Source: Candidatus Yonathbacteria bacterium RIFCSPHIGHO2_02_FULL_44_14
GTDB lineage: Bacteria > Patescibacteriota > Minisyncoccia > Phycocordibacterales > UBA1550
Assembly (NCBI GenBank): GCA_001823535.1
Contig: MHUT01000022.1
Coordinates: 1 to 44,342 of the forward strand
Direction of reading: 5' to 3'
DNA length: 44,342 nucleotides
Positions within the stretch are counted from its first letter, which is position 1. Every line of letters starts with the position of its first letter. Below, piece after piece: positions 14,384 through 22,747 of this stretch. The notes under the pieces are model-generated. The model was given only the letters and a program-made list of their open reading frames with translations, was not told the DNA's origin and did not search any database. The translations under genes were made by a program, and so were the position numbers.

Positions 14384-15589
14384 ATGAAGCGCATCCTTAT
14401 TTTCTCTCTTGCATACTATCCCGATGTTGTCGCTGGAGCAGAGGTGGCAATCAAGGAGATCACCAATCGCGTCGATTCAAATGATATTGTTTTTGACATG
14501 GTGACACTTCGTTTTAATTCTGCACTTCCAGAGTTTGAAAAAATAGGGAATGTGAATGTTTATCGTATTGGTTTCACTCGTAGAAATCCTACTATCGGGG
14601 ATTTGGGGAGGTTTCCCCTCGCGCTCAATAAATATCTATTCCCGTATCTTGGGTACTTGAAAGCATCCTCGCTCCATCGCAAGAATCACTACGACGGTAT
14701 CTGGGCGATGATGGCAAACTATGCCAGTTTCGCTGCGCTCTTTTTCAAGATCCACTATCCGCACGTGAAGTTTCTCATGACTCTTCAGGAAGGGGATCCT
14801 ATGGAGTACGTTAAACACCAAGTACGCTTTGCATACCCTCTTTTTCGTCGGGTTTTCACCCATGCAAATTTTGTACAGACAATCTCAAATTACCTTGCAG
14901 GTTTTGCACGCAATATGGGGTATACAGGACCTCTCGAAGTTGTGCCAAATGCGGTAAATGTGGCGCACTTCGCACAAGAATATCCCGAAAACGAACTTTT
15001 AGTTTTAAAACATCGGCTCGGCAAAAAAAATGGCGATTTTTTTCTTATTACAACATCGCGCATGGTGACCAAAAATGCAGTGGATGAGGTGATTCGTGCG
15101 TTACCGCTCTTGCCTCCAACAATAAAATTTTTGATTCTTGGCATAGGGCCTGATGAAGCGATGCTTCGCAAGCTTGCGTATGAAATGGGTGTCGCTGATC
15201 GCGTGCAGTTTCTCGGACAAGTTCTCCACAACGAAATGCCTAAATATCTTAAAGTGTCGGATGTGTTTATTCGCCCATCACGTTCTGAGGGGCTTGGTAA
15301 TTCATTCCTCGAGGCAATGGCGGCGGGGATTCCTGTTATTGCAACGCCAGTAGGAGGCATACCAGATTTTCTTTTTGATCCCGATCAAAATCCTGGACAC
15401 CCCGCAACAGGGCTTTTTGCGAACATTAATGACCCGACAAGTATTGCGCGTCAGGTGAAGCGCCTCATTTCTGATCCGGCGCTCCGCGCATGGCTCTTTA
15501 TAAACGGTCGTACGATGGTTGCTGAAAAGTATGACTGGTCGCTTATCGCCCGCGCAATGAAAGAGAAGGTGTTTGACAAGTTACTATAA
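14384..15589 (+). CDS. GT4-type glycosyltransferase, tandem paralogue 2
   Basis: The 401-aa GT-B protein matches the preceding gene along its whole length (LTLQEGDP there and MTLQEGDP here; similar GAEVAIKEIT and KNAVDEVIRALPLLP). It keeps the intact EX7E motif, Glu302 to Glu310 (EGLGNSFLE). The start is the ATG at 14384; upstream open frame overlaps the paralogue and has no homology to it. TATAAA lies four bases before the start. The last codons contain the -35 box of the next gene's promoter. Role: chain elongation in the surface glycan. Confidence 0.88.
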   Translation: MKRILIFSLAYYPDVVAGAEVAIKEITNRVDSNDIVFDMVTLRFNSALPEFEKIGNVNVYRIGFTRRNPTIGDLGRFPLALNKYLFPYLGYLKASSLHRKNHYDGIWAMMANYASFAALFFKIHYPHVKFLMTLQEGDPMEYVKHQVRFAYPLFRRVFTHANFVQTISNYLAGFARNMGYTGPLEVVPNAVNVAHFAQEYPENELLVLKHRLGKKNGDFFLITTSRMVTKNAVDEVIRALPLLPPTIKFLILGIGPDEAMLRKLAYEMGVADRVQFLGQVLHNEMPKYLKVSDVFIRPSRSEGLGNSFLEAMAAGIPVIATPVGGIPDFLFDPDQNPGHPATGLFANINDPTSIARQVKRLISDPALRAWLFINGRTMVAEKYDWSLIARAMKEKVFDKLL

Positions 15590-15601
15590 AAATGCTATAC
15601 T
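15573..15601 (+). promoter_or_regulatory. Consensus sigma70 promoter, the best in the window
   Basis: A perfect TTGACA (15573-15578), 17 bases, then TATACT (15596-15601) with TG before the -10 box. It overlaps the 3' end of the upstream glycosyltransferase gene. The leader (about 15608-15668) contains a GGCTTA-GCAA-TAAGCC hairpin with a GNRA loop (15620-15635). Confidence 0.8.
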
Positions 15602-15668
15602 TTATAGAGTATAAAAAGTGGCTTAGCAATAAGCCTTTATGTTGTTTTACAAAGAGTGGAGGTGAAAA

Positions 15669-16433
15669 TTGAGCAAAAAAATAGGACTCCTTTTGAGGAG
15701 CTATGCAAAGACGACAGAGGATGTTCCCGGTGTCGTGTCTCGCGCACTGAAAAGTATCGAGCACGCCTGCAGCTTGCGCGACAAGAATGGCGAACGAATA
15801 TTCAGCCGTGTTGCTGTTATCGTTCCCCGTGATCATGATTGCGGGCACACGAGGTGGGAGATCGTTCGTGCACTCCCCATATCCGAATTGTTTCAACCTG
15901 CGCTCATACGAGACGTTCCTGGACATCATTCCTGCGGAGCGCTCAATGAGGGAATTGTTATACTCGATAGTTTCAATATCGACTACGCAGTGATTATCTC
16001 TAATAAGGCAATCAAAGCACTGACGGTTCCTGTGGTTGAGGCAATAATCGAAGCATTCGCAAAAGGTGCAAAAGTTGTCGGCGTCGCAGTTGATGAGCTT
16101 CAAGAGTTCGTGCTCGAAGGGCGTATTCAAAACACGTTTGCGGGGTGGGATGTTAGAGCACTTCGCGAAGTAGGTGGTTTTGATTCTCTGGCGGGTGTGG
16201 AGGAAGTCACGCCGACGGTCCGACTACTTTGGACATACGACAAATGCATTGCCACACTCGTTCCAAAAGAAGTGCCCACGCTGGATATTCGTAAGACCAA
16301 TGACGGCAAGGCACGACACGAGGAAGTGATGAAGACAAAACTCGATCGTCAGCAGGAAGAAGTCGAGAAAGTTGGCGTTGACTTTAACTTCATCAAGAAC
16401 GGTATGATGGCCGGCTATCCAAAATCAGTTTAG
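15669..16433 (+). CDS. Unknown protein with GT-A-like features, strongly expressed by prediction
   Basis: The start is TTG, fixed by a GGAGGTGA SD at 15658-15665. The 254-aa soluble protein has alternating beta/alpha character. WDVRALREVGGFDSLAGVEEV near residues 158-178 resembles the acceptor side of GT2/GT-A glycosyltransferases, but I see no DxD metal motif (the NIDYAVIISN stretch stands where it would be). The C-terminal 45 residues are charged and helical. It has its own consensus promoter, a structured leader and its own terminator, unlike the neighbouring glycosyltransferases. It may be a sugar-nucleotide-binding or regulatory GT-like protein; function unknown. Confidence 0.7.
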   Translation: MSKKIGLLLRSYAKTTEDVPGVVSRALKSIEHACSLRDKNGERIFSRVAVIVPRDHDCGHTRWEIVRALPISELFQPALIRDVPGHHSCGALNEGIVILDSFNIDYAVIISNKAIKALTVPVVEAIIEAFAKGAKVVGVAVDELQEFVLEGRIQNTFAGWDVRALREVGGFDSLAGVEEVTPTVRLLWTYDKCIATLVPKEVPTLDIRKTNDGKARHEEVMKTKLDRQQEEVEKVGVDFNFIKNGMMAGYPKSV

Positions 16434-16454
16434 GCTTTCAAAGTCGGCTATAAA

Positions 16455-16491
16455 AACTCCCCACAAGTTACATCGTGGGGAGTTATTTTTT
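16455..16491 (+). terminator. Rho-independent terminator
   Basis: AACTCCCCAC (16455-16464) pairs with GTGGGGAGTT (16475-16484), followed by ATTTTTT. It closes the single-gene unit that starts at the promoter at 15573. Confidence 0.9.
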
Positions 16492-16524
16492 GCCTATTAT
16501 TCGGTAAGTCGGTATGATGAGACA

Positions 16525-17298
16525 ATGGAACCCTATGATTTTGTAATTAATCTTGTTAAAGATGCCGGGGAGCTTCTCTTAAAGCAATCAAGAGAAGCTT
16601 TTGAGGTGACGATGAAAAATAACGACCCAAGGGATATTGTAACCGCGGTTGATATCGCAGTGAACGATTTTTTAGTAAGTGCGCTTAAAAAAGAATTTCC
16701 AACATACGGCATTTACTCCGAAGAAGGCTCGGGGCAAACAGAAGAAGGGGAATACGTGTGGACCATTGACCCCATTGATGGGTCATCAAATTTTGCACGG
16801 CATATTCCTCATTTCGCAATTTGTATTGGACTTATCCATAATGCAGCCCCTATCTTAGGCGTTGTGTATAATCCTGTCACGCGTGAACTTTTTAGTTTTA
16901 AGAAAGGTATGGGTGCGTATTTGAATGGTGAACGTATTACCGTTTCAAGTGAGACAGACATAAAGAATGCATCGGTTCTTTTTCACGCTGGAAGAAAGCC
17001 AGAGCTTTGGCAATGGGGAGGGGAAGGCTATTCAAAACTTCTCGAGCATGCAAAGAAGACCACAAATCTTGCTGGCTCGGCTCTTGATGCATGTTTTGTC
17101 GCAGCTGGGCGTGTTGAAGCGAACATATATGGCAGATTATCCACAATGGATATTGCGAGTGCCATAGGGATCCTTATTGAAGCAGGTGGGCGGGTCGTTG
17201 ATAAAGAAGGCATCCCTGTTACTTTTTCAAAAGAACCGCAGAAAGTTTTTATGTCCAACAATGAGAGTATAGAAAAATCGATACTTTCGATTCTTTAA
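16525..17298 (+). CDS. Inositol-monophosphatase-family phosphatase
   Basis: The 257-aa protein shows the IMPase metal-site motifs: Glu66-Glu67 in YSEEGSG, DPIDGSSNF (Asp82, Asp85), and MDIASA with Asp209 before IEAGGRV. The usual Trp before that last Asp is Met here. Family members dephosphorylate inositol-1-phosphate, histidinol phosphate, PAP or sugar phosphates; in this locus a sugar-phosphate or cyclitol-phosphate substrate is most likely. TATGAT ends six bases before the ATG, so it is leaderless. The stop overlaps that of the converging kinase-like gene by four bases. Confidence 0.88.
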   Translation: MEPYDFVINLVKDAGELLLKQSREAFEVTMKNNDPRDIVTAVDIAVNDFLVSALKKEFPTYGIYSEEGSGQTEEGEYVWTIDPIDGSSNFARHIPHFAICIGLIHNAAPILGVVYNPVTRELFSFKKGMGAYLNGERITVSSETDIKNASVLFHAGRKPELWQWGGEGYSKLLEHAKKTTNLAGSALDACFVAAGRVEANIYGRLSTMDIASAIGILIEAGGRVVDKEGIPVTFSKEPQKVFMSNNESIEKSILSIL

Positions 17299-18389
17299 AC
17301 TGCCGCAAATTCTTTTTGTCGCTCTTTTTCATCTGGCGAACGAAGAGCATCTCTCTTTGAAATATATTCATCGCGAATAGTGTCGGGGAGCGGTTTATCG
17401 GCAAGGATCATCTCAAGAGCCTGTTGCCAAAATTTTATGCGCGCTTCGGTGAGCGTGCGCAAATCCCCTGTAGTTTTTTCAAGTGAACGAGTGTAGTATT
17501 CGAGAAGCTCGCTGATCTTGAGTACGCGCATAAGTCTTAAGCTTAGATACTCTTCGTCCCCGCGATTTTCGAGTATATATTTAGCAAGCAGTTTTTCAAG
17601 TTCAGGATTGTGAATAAGCATATAATTTAAAAATCTCGCCCAGCCTTCATATTTGTTCGAAAAATATACCGCGGAGCAATCAAGCATATATACTTCATTG
17701 TTTTTTATCCTAAAATTATGCGGTACAAAATCCTGATGAACAAGATATCTTGAATAACGATCTATTGTTTGTTTGTTGGATCTCAAAAATTCTTCTGCTG
17801 TTGAAAGCGTTGCGCTGAGACATTTCTCGTGATTGTTCGCAAGAATCTTTTTTTTGAAGTATTCGAATTTTTTTATGTTTTCCTCAGCATTAAAAACAGG
17901 AAATGTGTTCTTGATCGTTTTGAGGTGCTCAAATGTTGTTGCATGAAAAGCTTCCTGTGCTTCAAATGCGCGAAGTGCTAAAAAAAATTGTTCTTCCAAT
18001 GTATGTGCCACAAAAATTTTTTCTTGTGGCACATACGAGGTGATCCAAACAAGAGAACCATCTTGCTCTCCAAAATAAAGTTCAGCAGGAAAAATAATCT
18101 CCTTTTTTGTGAAAGCGATGGTCTTTAAGAGGTCACGCGAGCGCTTCTCCATCTCGATCTCCTTTTTCCCTTCTAGGTGTTTACTTACCTTGATGATCAC
18201 GCGCTCGTTAGTTTTTGAATGTTTACCCGCTATAACAAGCTTGTCTTTCGTCATGAGGTAGCGCTCACCGCTCATGTGAGGTTGGTGTTCATCAGTGGAG
18301 TAACCAAGAAATTGTAATTTTTTAGAAATTTCCTCGAGTTCGTGTATTTTCTTTGCTTGCCAGGATATTTCAGTTTTCGTTGATTTCAC
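17295..18389 (-). CDS. APH/choline-kinase-like phosphotransferase
   Basis: The 364-aa protein has a protein-kinase-like fold: an N-lobe Lys in VIIKVSK (Lys67), the catalytic loop HQDFVPHNF (His218, Asp220, Asn225) and a metal-binding Asp237 in YMLDCSA. These fit the aminoglycoside-phosphotransferase/choline-kinase superfamily, which phosphorylates small hydroxylated molecules. The start is GTG at 18389, with TACAAT a few bases upstream. It converges with the IMPase-like gene and diverges from the epimerase at 18432. A kinase beside a phosphatase in a glycan locus suggests sugar or cyclitol phosphate turnover. That is inference; no resistance role is implied. Confidence 0.75.
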   Translation of the reverse strand: MKSTKTEISWQAKKIHELEEISKKLQFLGYSTDEHQPHMSGERYLMTKDKLVIAGKHSKTNERVIIKVSKHLEGKKEIEMEKRSRDLLKTIAFTKKEIIFPAELYFGEQDGSLVWITSYVPQEKIFVAHTLEEQFFLALRAFEAQEAFHATTFEHLKTIKNTFPVFNAEENIKKFEYFKKKILANNHEKCLSATLSTAEEFLRSNKQTIDRYSRYLVHQDFVPHNFRIKNNEVYMLDCSAVYFSNKYEGWARFLNYMLIHNPELEKLLAKYILENRGDEEYLSLRLMRVLKISELLEYYTRSLEKTTGDLRTLTEARIKFWQQALEMILADKPLPDTIRDEYISKRDALRSPDEKERQKEFAAV

Positions 18390-18408
18390 GGTAATTGTAT
18401 CCTATAAT
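18380..18408 (+). promoter_or_regulatory. Predicted promoter for the epimerase at 18432
   Basis: TTGATT (18380-18385) and TATAAT (18403-18408) are 17 bases apart. It overlaps the start region of the divergent kinase-like gene, so the two may compete. Confidence 0.6.
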
Positions 18409-18431
18409 GACAGCACCTTTTTTACAACTCC

Positions 18432-19403
18432 ATGCAAACCGTCCTTGTTACGGGAGGTGCCGGATTTATCGGCTCCAACCTTATAGAATCGCTATTAAAA
18501 CACCGTTCAGTGGGGCGCATTGTGTGTGTGGATAACCTAGACCCTTTTTATAACCCTGCGTTCAAAAAGGAGAACATCAAGCCATTTTTGAAAAACGAGA
18601 AGTTCAAGTTTTACAAAACAGACATTCGTAATCGCGCGGCACTCGCAAAGATCTTTGAAAATGAAAAACCAACATTTGTCGTACACTTGGCCGCAAAGGC
18701 AAACACCCGACTTTCAGTGAATGAGCCAGATGAATACCAGGCGGTAAATATTGTAGGGACGTTGAATTTGCTCGAACTCTCCAAAGATCACAAGGTCAAG
18801 AATTTTATTTTTATTTCCTCATCGTCAGTATACGGGAACAGCGCGGTTGCGCCTTTTGCGGAATCTGGTTTTACAGATCAGCCACTTGCTCCCTATGGTG
18901 CTAGCAAAAAAGCGGGGGAAGTTCTTGCGTATACTTATTTTCATAACTTCAAACTCCCCGTCACGTGTCTTCGTCTCTTCAATGCGTACGGTGAGCGTCA
19001 GCGCCCTGACCTCGTGATCTATAAATGGGTAGAAAATATTTTGAAAGAACAACCCATCGAGATGTCAGGTGCCGGGAAACGAGCGCGTGATTTCACCTAT
19101 GTTGGGGACATTGTACGCGCGATCGAACTTGCGATGAAGCACGGCAAGGGCTATGAGATATTGAATATCGGGAATTCGAAACCGGTGTCGCTGATCACAC
19201 TTCTTGCGCTCACGGAAAAAGCATTGGGCAAAAAAGCAGTAGTGAAAACTCGTCCGAGCCACCATGCAAGTGTGGAATCAACCTCTGCTGATATTCGTAA
19301 GGCTAAAAAGGTATTGGGGTGGGAACCAGAAGTTTCTCTAGAAGAGGGAATCGTGCGTTTTGTGAAGTGGTTACGTGACAACCGATTCAAGGATCTCATT
19401 TAG
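18432..19403 (+). CDS. NAD-dependent UDP-sugar epimerase (UDP-glucuronate/GalE type)
   Basis: The 323-aa extended SDR has TGGAGFIGSNLIESL at the N-terminus, SSSSVYGN with the catalytic Ser, and YGASKKAGE giving the YxxxK pair. The segment LRLFNAYGERQRPDLVIYKW resembles UDP-glucuronate 4-epimerases and related C4 epimerases. It would supply an epimerised NDP-sugar to the locus. The 3' end overlaps the converging glycosyltransferase gene by 33 bases. Confidence 0.88.
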   Translation: MQTVLVTGGAGFIGSNLIESLLKHRSVGRIVCVDNLDPFYNPAFKKENIKPFLKNEKFKFYKTDIRNRAALAKIFENEKPTFVVHLAAKANTRLSVNEPDEYQAVNIVGTLNLLELSKDHKVKNFIFISSSSVYGNSAVAPFAESGFTDQPLAPYGASKKAGEVLAYTYFHNFKLPVTCLRLFNAYGERQRPDLVIYKWVENILKEQPIEMSGAGKRARDFTYVGDIVRAIELAMKHGKGYEILNIGNSKPVSLITLLALTEKALGKKAVVKTRPSHHASVESTSADIRKAKKVLGWEPEVSLEEGIVRFVKWLRDNRFKDLI

Positions 19404-20519
19404 TGTTTTTATATGGGTTGCCCATGAGAACTTTTCCTTGAGAAGTTTTGTACCGCCGATAACGAGGTTCTCGGCGAGTTTTTTATCAGACAATAGTCGC
19501 TCGATTGCAGTTGCAAGCTCAGTGTCGTCGCCGGGTTTAACAAGGAGCCCTGTTTTTTCGTGATAAACAGCCTCGTTGGTCCCAGGGATGTTGGTTGCGA
19601 TCATGGGGATTTCTGCGGCAAAGCTCGTGAGTACGGTGTGCGGAAGACCTTCGTATGTTGAATTCAAAACATACACTTCGGAATTTTTTCGAAGATGCCA
19701 TGTTTCAGCACGAGATACCTTTCCGAGAAAGGTTACGCTATCAGAAACATTGGACTCCTTAGCAATTTTTTGTAGATTTTCGAGCTCTGGGCCGTCGCCA
19801 GCAATAACAAGAGATGCGTCGGGGAACTTTTTCTTTACTTTCGCAAGTGTACGGATAATACCATCGATGCCTTTCCATGCGACAAGGCGCGCCGTGGTCG
19901 CAATTTGGCGCGGAATGCGGGTAGTTGAGAAGGGTATGATCTCGGGATTTTCTGCTGCATTATAATTCACCACCGCATTTTCTCTTTTTACGCCATAGGT
20001 GCGAACAAGCGCTTCGCTTAGGTATACTGACGGGGTGGTTACGATCTGTGCGCAGCGAAGAACAAAACCCTGAATCATCATCATCAAATGGGTCTTAATG
20101 CCTCCGTCCGGTTTTTTCATAAACTCCTCGAGATTTTTTGTTGTGCGCCTGTGTTGGCTTGCGCGCTCCCATGCCTCATCTCCAACAAATTTTAAAACAA
20201 ACGGCACTCCAGTAATCATATGGACGAGCGCCACAGGCAGACCCGCTGCCATTGCATTTTGGACATAGATAACATCTGTCGTTCTTGCTGCACGAAGTAG
20301 CTTTACAAAAAACACAGCAAGGCGAACAGGGAGAGGGCGACCTTTCCCCACAGGGATGAGTCGTGTCCCCGGGAATACATCCACGGTTTCCGATGAATTG
20401 GTGTAGGCGATAACAGTAATATCATGTGTTTTTGAAAGACGTTCACAGAGCGCCTTCGTGTAGGTTGCCGGGCCCCCAATTTCTGGAGGGTAAATGGGTG
20501 TCGCGATGATGATTTTCAT
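19371..20519 (-). CDS. GT4-type glycosyltransferase
   Basis: The 382-aa GT-B protein starts with MKIIIATPIYPPEIGGPATY and has TARLVAWKGIDGIIRTLAKV, VIAGDGPELENLQ and YEGLPHTVLTSF. In the EX7E motif Glu290 is kept but the second position is Thr298, a departure shared in kind with the gene at 13150. A TAGAAT nine bases and a GAGGGA four bases before the ATG serve as possible -10 box and weak SD. It is divergent from the gene at 20569 and its 3' end overlaps the epimerase gene by 33 bases on the other strand. Confidence 0.87.
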   Translation of the reverse strand: MKIIIATPIYPPEIGGPATYTKALCERLSKTHDITVIAYTNSSETVDVFPGTRLIPVGKGRPLPVRLAVFFVKLLRAARTTDVIYVQNAMAAGLPVALVHMITGVPFVLKFVGDEAWERASQHRRTTKNLEEFMKKPDGGIKTHLMMMIQGFVLRCAQIVTTPSVYLSEALVRTYGVKRENAVVNYNAAENPEIIPFSTTRIPRQIATTARLVAWKGIDGIIRTLAKVKKKFPDASLVIAGDGPELENLQKIAKESNVSDSVTFLGKVSRAETWHLRKNSEVYVLNSTYEGLPHTVLTSFAAEIPMIATNIPGTNEAVYHEKTGLLVKPGDDTELATAIERLLSDKKLAENLVIGGTKLLKEKFSWATHIKTLNEILESVVT

Positions 20520-20568
20520 GATTCCCTCATTCTACCATAGGGGTATTCCTTTATGATACTATGGATGG

Positions 20569-21672
20569 ATGAAGGTTTTAATAATCTCTACTGACCGAAA
20601 AGTATTTGAAGAGGGAAGCGCAGTTCGCTCGCGCCTACTTGAGTACGGACGACTTGTCAACGAACTCCACGTTATTGTGTTCGCAAAGCGCACATCTGAT
20701 TTTCGTAATGAAACGATACCACCCAACATTTTTCTTTATCCAACAAATTCTCTTGGAAGGTTTTTTCATGTCCCGTATGCAATCATTCGCGCGCTCAAGC
20801 TGAAACGGCGCGGAGTATCGATTGATGTGGTGACGACTCAAGATCCCTTTGAGGCAGGGTTCGCAGGGTTCATTATCTCGCACCTCTTGAATGCAGGTCT
20901 CCATATCCAAATTCATACTGATGTTATGAGTTCATATTTTGCACGCGAATCAATACTCAATCAAGCGCGCGTGGTTCTCGCAAAATTTTTACTTTCGCAC
21001 GCAGATGCAATACGCGTTGTGTCCGAGCGAATCAAGAATTCTCTGTCACAGGTCAATTGTCAAAAGTCAAAAGTTTCCATACTCCCTATCTTTGTCGAAA
21101 TAAAAAATGCGACTGATCTACAAGAAAGAGATCTCAAGAAAAAATATCCACAATTTGATTTCCACATACTTGTTGCGTCTCGCCTTACACGTGAAAAAAA
21201 TATCAAAAGCGCTATTGAGGCTATGCGTTCTGTGGTGTCGAATCATCTAAAAATAGGACTTATTATCGTCGGTAGTGGTCCTGAAGAAGTGAAACTAAAG
21301 GAACTTGTTGCGTGCCTTAGTTTGGGGAAAAATGTGATATTTGAGGGCTGGCGAAATGACCTTTCCGACTACTATAAAACTGCGAATGTTTTGATATTGC
21401 CATCGTACTACGAAGGGTATGGCATGGTTGCTGTCGAGGCGCTTTCTCAAGGGTGCCCTGTTGTGATGACCGATGTGGGGTGCGCGGGCGAGGTTGTAAA
21501 AGATGGTGAAAATGGGCTTGTAGTGCCCGTAGGGGACACGGGAGCTCTTGCGGGAGCAATAGAGGGTCTCGTGTCAGGAAAGCTCAATTTAAAGGTTGAG
21601 CCGCCCAAACTTCCCACCAAGGAAGAATATCTAGTTGCCTACAAAAAGTCGTGGGATGACGCGCTCATTTAG
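20569..21672 (+). CDS. GT4-type glycosyltransferase
   Basis: The 367-aa GT-B protein has ASRLTREKNIKSAIEAMRSV, GSGPEEVKLKELV and YYEGYGMVAVEALSQGCPVV with an intact EX7E motif, followed by GENGLVVPVGD, which is typical of GT4. TACTAT (20557-20562) ends six bases before the ATG, so it is predicted leaderless. Base composition is still like the upstream flank; the more AT-rich genes begin with the next one. Confidence 0.88.
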   Translation: MKVLIISTDRKVFEEGSAVRSRLLEYGRLVNELHVIVFAKRTSDFRNETIPPNIFLYPTNSLGRFFHVPYAIIRALKLKRRGVSIDVVTTQDPFEAGFAGFIISHLLNAGLHIQIHTDVMSSYFARESILNQARVVLAKFLLSHADAIRVVSERIKNSLSQVNCQKSKVSILPIFVEIKNATDLQERDLKKKYPQFDFHILVASRLTREKNIKSAIEAMRSVVSNHLKIGLIIVGSGPEEVKLKELVACLSLGKNVIFEGWRNDLSDYYKTANVLILPSYYEGYGMVAVEALSQGCPVVMTDVGCAGEVVKDGENGLVVPVGDTGALAGAIEGLVSGKLNLKVEPPKLPTKEEYLVAYKKSWDDALI

Positions 21673-21730
21673 GCGTCTAATCTGGAGCATATTATCGAAC
21701 GCGCCAATGTGGTAATATATCGTTAATTGT

Positions 21731-22738
21731 ATGCGACTACTTTTTATTACCCAGAAAATTAACGAGAATGATGACGACCTTGCATTTGTTGCATTGTGGG
21801 TTAAGGAATTCATCAATCAAGGTGCTTCGGTCAAGGTTATATGCCTTGAAAAGGGAGATTTTGACGACTCGTTCCCCGTATTTTCTTTGGGGAAAGAAAA
21901 GGGTTTTGGAAAAATAAAAAGAATATTTATTTTTTTAAAGTTAATCTTTTCTCTTAAATACGACAGAGTCTTTGTGCATATGAATCCAGAATATGTCACT
22001 CTTGGCGGATGGTACTGGTTCACTATGCGTAAGCCAATCTATCTTTGGTACACCCACTACACTACGCACATACATTTGAGGATATCTGGCATTCTCTGTA
22101 AGAGAATGTTTGCAGCAACACCGCAGAGTTTGCCGCAGTACGAAGGAAATCCAAAAAAGACTATAGTAGGACATGGTATAGACATGAATTTTTGGAAAGA
22201 CGGTATTCCCAAAGAAATTACTGCATCTCCGTTTAATCTTGTTTCTGTACACCGGATTTGTCGATCAAAACGACTAGAGTTGGGGATTCTTGCATTGAAG
22301 CATTTACCTGAAGAGTACACGCTTACTGTATACGGTAGGGACGTAGAGAAGGATTACTACGCTGAACTCAATGATTTAGTCAAAAAAGAAGGTCTAGAGA
22401 AAAGAGTAATTTTTAAAGGACCCGTTCCTATGGGTAAATTAAAAAGTATTTATCCGTTATATCGCGTGATGATTAACATGGCTCAAGAGACGATAGATAA
22501 AACAATGCTTGAGGCAATGATTTTCGGTATATATCCGGTTACCACTCCAAGGAATTCAGAAGCTATTGGACTTCCTATATGCCCCGATAGTGAGGAGCCC
22601 AAAGAGATTGCAAGGTTCGTTCTTTCAGGGAAGTGGTCACAGTACGGAGCAGATCAATTAAGAAATATCGTTGAGGAGAGGCACAGTCTCAAGTCTCTTG
22701 TGAGCAAAATGAGCAAATTAATTGCAGAAGGTAATTAA
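21731..22738 (+). CDS. GT4-like glycosyltransferase
   Basis: The 335-aa protein begins MRLLFITQKINENDDDLAF and ends with a GT4-type donor domain: VSVHRICRSKRLELGILALK, YTLTVYGRDVEKD and ETIDKTMLEAMIFG (intact EX7E). It lacks a clear N-terminal GG acceptor-loop motif but is of normal length. An AT-rich stretch with TATATC nine bases before the ATG may be its -10 box. It opens the AT-rich part of the locus. Confidence 0.8.
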   Translation: MRLLFITQKINENDDDLAFVALWVKEFINQGASVKVICLEKGDFDDSFPVFSLGKEKGFGKIKRIFIFLKLIFSLKYDRVFVHMNPEYVTLGGWYWFTMRKPIYLWYTHYTTHIHLRISGILCKRMFAATPQSLPQYEGNPKKTIVGHGIDMNFWKDGIPKEITASPFNLVSVHRICRSKRLELGILALKHLPEEYTLTVYGRDVEKDYYAELNDLVKKEGLEKRVIFKGPVPMGKLKSIYPLYRVMINMAQETIDKTMLEAMIFGIYPVTTPRNSEAIGLPICPDSEEPKEIARFVLSGKWSQYGADQLRNIVEERHSLKSLVSKMSKLIAEGN

Positions 22739-22747
22739 TGTCGCACC

